Shown piece by piece: positions 63,543 through 64,000 of a DNA stretch of 64,000 nt. The notes below the pieces were generated by a model. It was not told the DNA's origin and made no database searches. It worked only from the letters and a program-made list of their open reading frames with translations. Both the position numbers and the translations under genes were made by a program. Location of the stretch: NCBI RefSeq assembly GCF_000285575.1, contig NZ_HE611050.1:679471-743470 (forward strand), read 5' to 3'. The stretch is from Clostridium senegalense JC122. GTDB lineage: Bacteria > Bacillota > Clostridia > Clostridiales > Clostridiaceae. The stretch's first letter is position 1, and each line of letters begins with the position of its first letter.

Positions 63543-64000
63543 TCATTTTAAATAATACTTTAATTGATCTACAAAATTATTCTCTATAATATGAGGTATT
63601 TGCATATCTATCATTGTTTTTAAGCCACTTTTACTTGATAAAACCTGTGGAATCATATTGATTGCAAGAGCTGCTGTTCCTACGTTGCTGCAAATATCTT
63701 GTGTTATACAAAGATGTAAATTACCATCTCCATAAATATCTATATAGTCACCAGTTTCAAAACCTTCACACTGAGGATATATTTGCTGTGTATGTTCTAA
63801 AGCTATTATTTTTTGTTATTTCTATAAGCTATAGCTATATGATTACATCCTGCAACCATTCCTGGATGTACTATAACAGTGTCTGTTTCTCTATAAGTAT
63901 TCGATATAATAGGCTCCTTACTTTCAATTATCTCATCATATCTTATACCTAATGTATTAGCTATCATGGGTATAGATTGAGCAAAACCTATCTGTCCTTT
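63543..64000 (-). pseudogene. ord: 2,4-diaminopentanoate dehydrogenase, 3' part, with one frameshift; 5' end outside the window
   Basis: Role: NAD(P)+-dependent oxidative deamination of 2,4-diaminopentanoate. Seen: about 150 C-terminal residues. KGQIGFAQSIPMIANTLG, then VIVHPGMVAGCNHIAIAYR, and after the break KIIALEHTQQIYPQCEGFE to the TGA at 63543-63545. The frame is lost at an A6 run (forward 63809-63814); one extra A restores it. The rest of the pathway is intact in the same operon, so a sequencing error is a good alternative to true loss. Confidence 0.85.

Overview
The window looks like a chromosomal segment of a spore-forming Clostridium (sensu stricto type). Supporting signs are the very low G+C, strong Shine-Dalgarno (SD) sites such as AGGAGG and GGGGGG, frequent TTG and GTG starts, and the sporulation set spoIVA, spoIIGA, sigE, sigG and sigK beside ftsA-ftsZ. 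Almost every gene is on the minus strand, so operons read right to left. The species cannot be fixed from sequence alone.

Left end, 1-5.7 kb: an accessory peptide cluster. Eight tiny Cys-rich peptide genes (35-45 aa, mostly below ORF-finder cut-offs) lie in one direction upstream of a radical SAM/SPASM maturase and a small HExxH metalloprotease. They share a start of the form M-[KR]-[FY]-[IV], while the Cys-rich second half differs from copy to copy. This looks like a ribosomally made, radical-SAM-modified peptide system with a library of precursors. A frameshifted LytTR-type response regulator lies upstream.

Core, 6-43.9 kb: asparaginase and spoIVA; an inserted redox module (TlpA-like lipoprotein, hidden 44-aa CXXC protein, polyferredoxin-like membrane protein); gpsA, der and a DUF512 radical SAM gene; a PhoPR-like two-component pair; pgeF, nrdR, ylmC, sigG, sigE, spoIIGA, ftsZ and ftsA; aroE and sigK; a typA-mltG-trmR-trhP-udk-pbp operon; RNase J, fur, DUF1292, ruvX, ireB and alaS behind an Ala T-box. 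Much of this order matches Bacillus subtilis.

44-55 kb: a yrrI-like transporter and a yrrD-like PRC-barrel gene, then a Na+-dependent symporter with a near-perfect sigma-54 promoter and a sigma-54 activator/sensor kinase pair, then iscR-iscS-iscU-mnmA and a second iscU. Two plus-strand genes follow: a cysteine-desulfurase-like protein and a zinc phospholipase C-like protein.

Right end, 57.5-64 kb: the oxidative ornithine fermentation operon (ord, ortA, ortB, oraS, oraE) plus a GlmL/MutL-type accessory gene, with an unexplained 154-bp structured palindromic element between oraE and that gene.

A cross-cutting feature is that at least seven genes have reading frames broken at A/T runs, nearly always by one missing base. 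They are the LytTR regulator, pgeF, spoIIGA, yrrD, the sigma-54 activator, the phospholipase C-like gene and ord; the yrrI-like gene is probably an eighth. This may be a homopolymer sequencing artefact, real decay, or slippage-tolerant coding. It should be settled before any of these genes is called dead.
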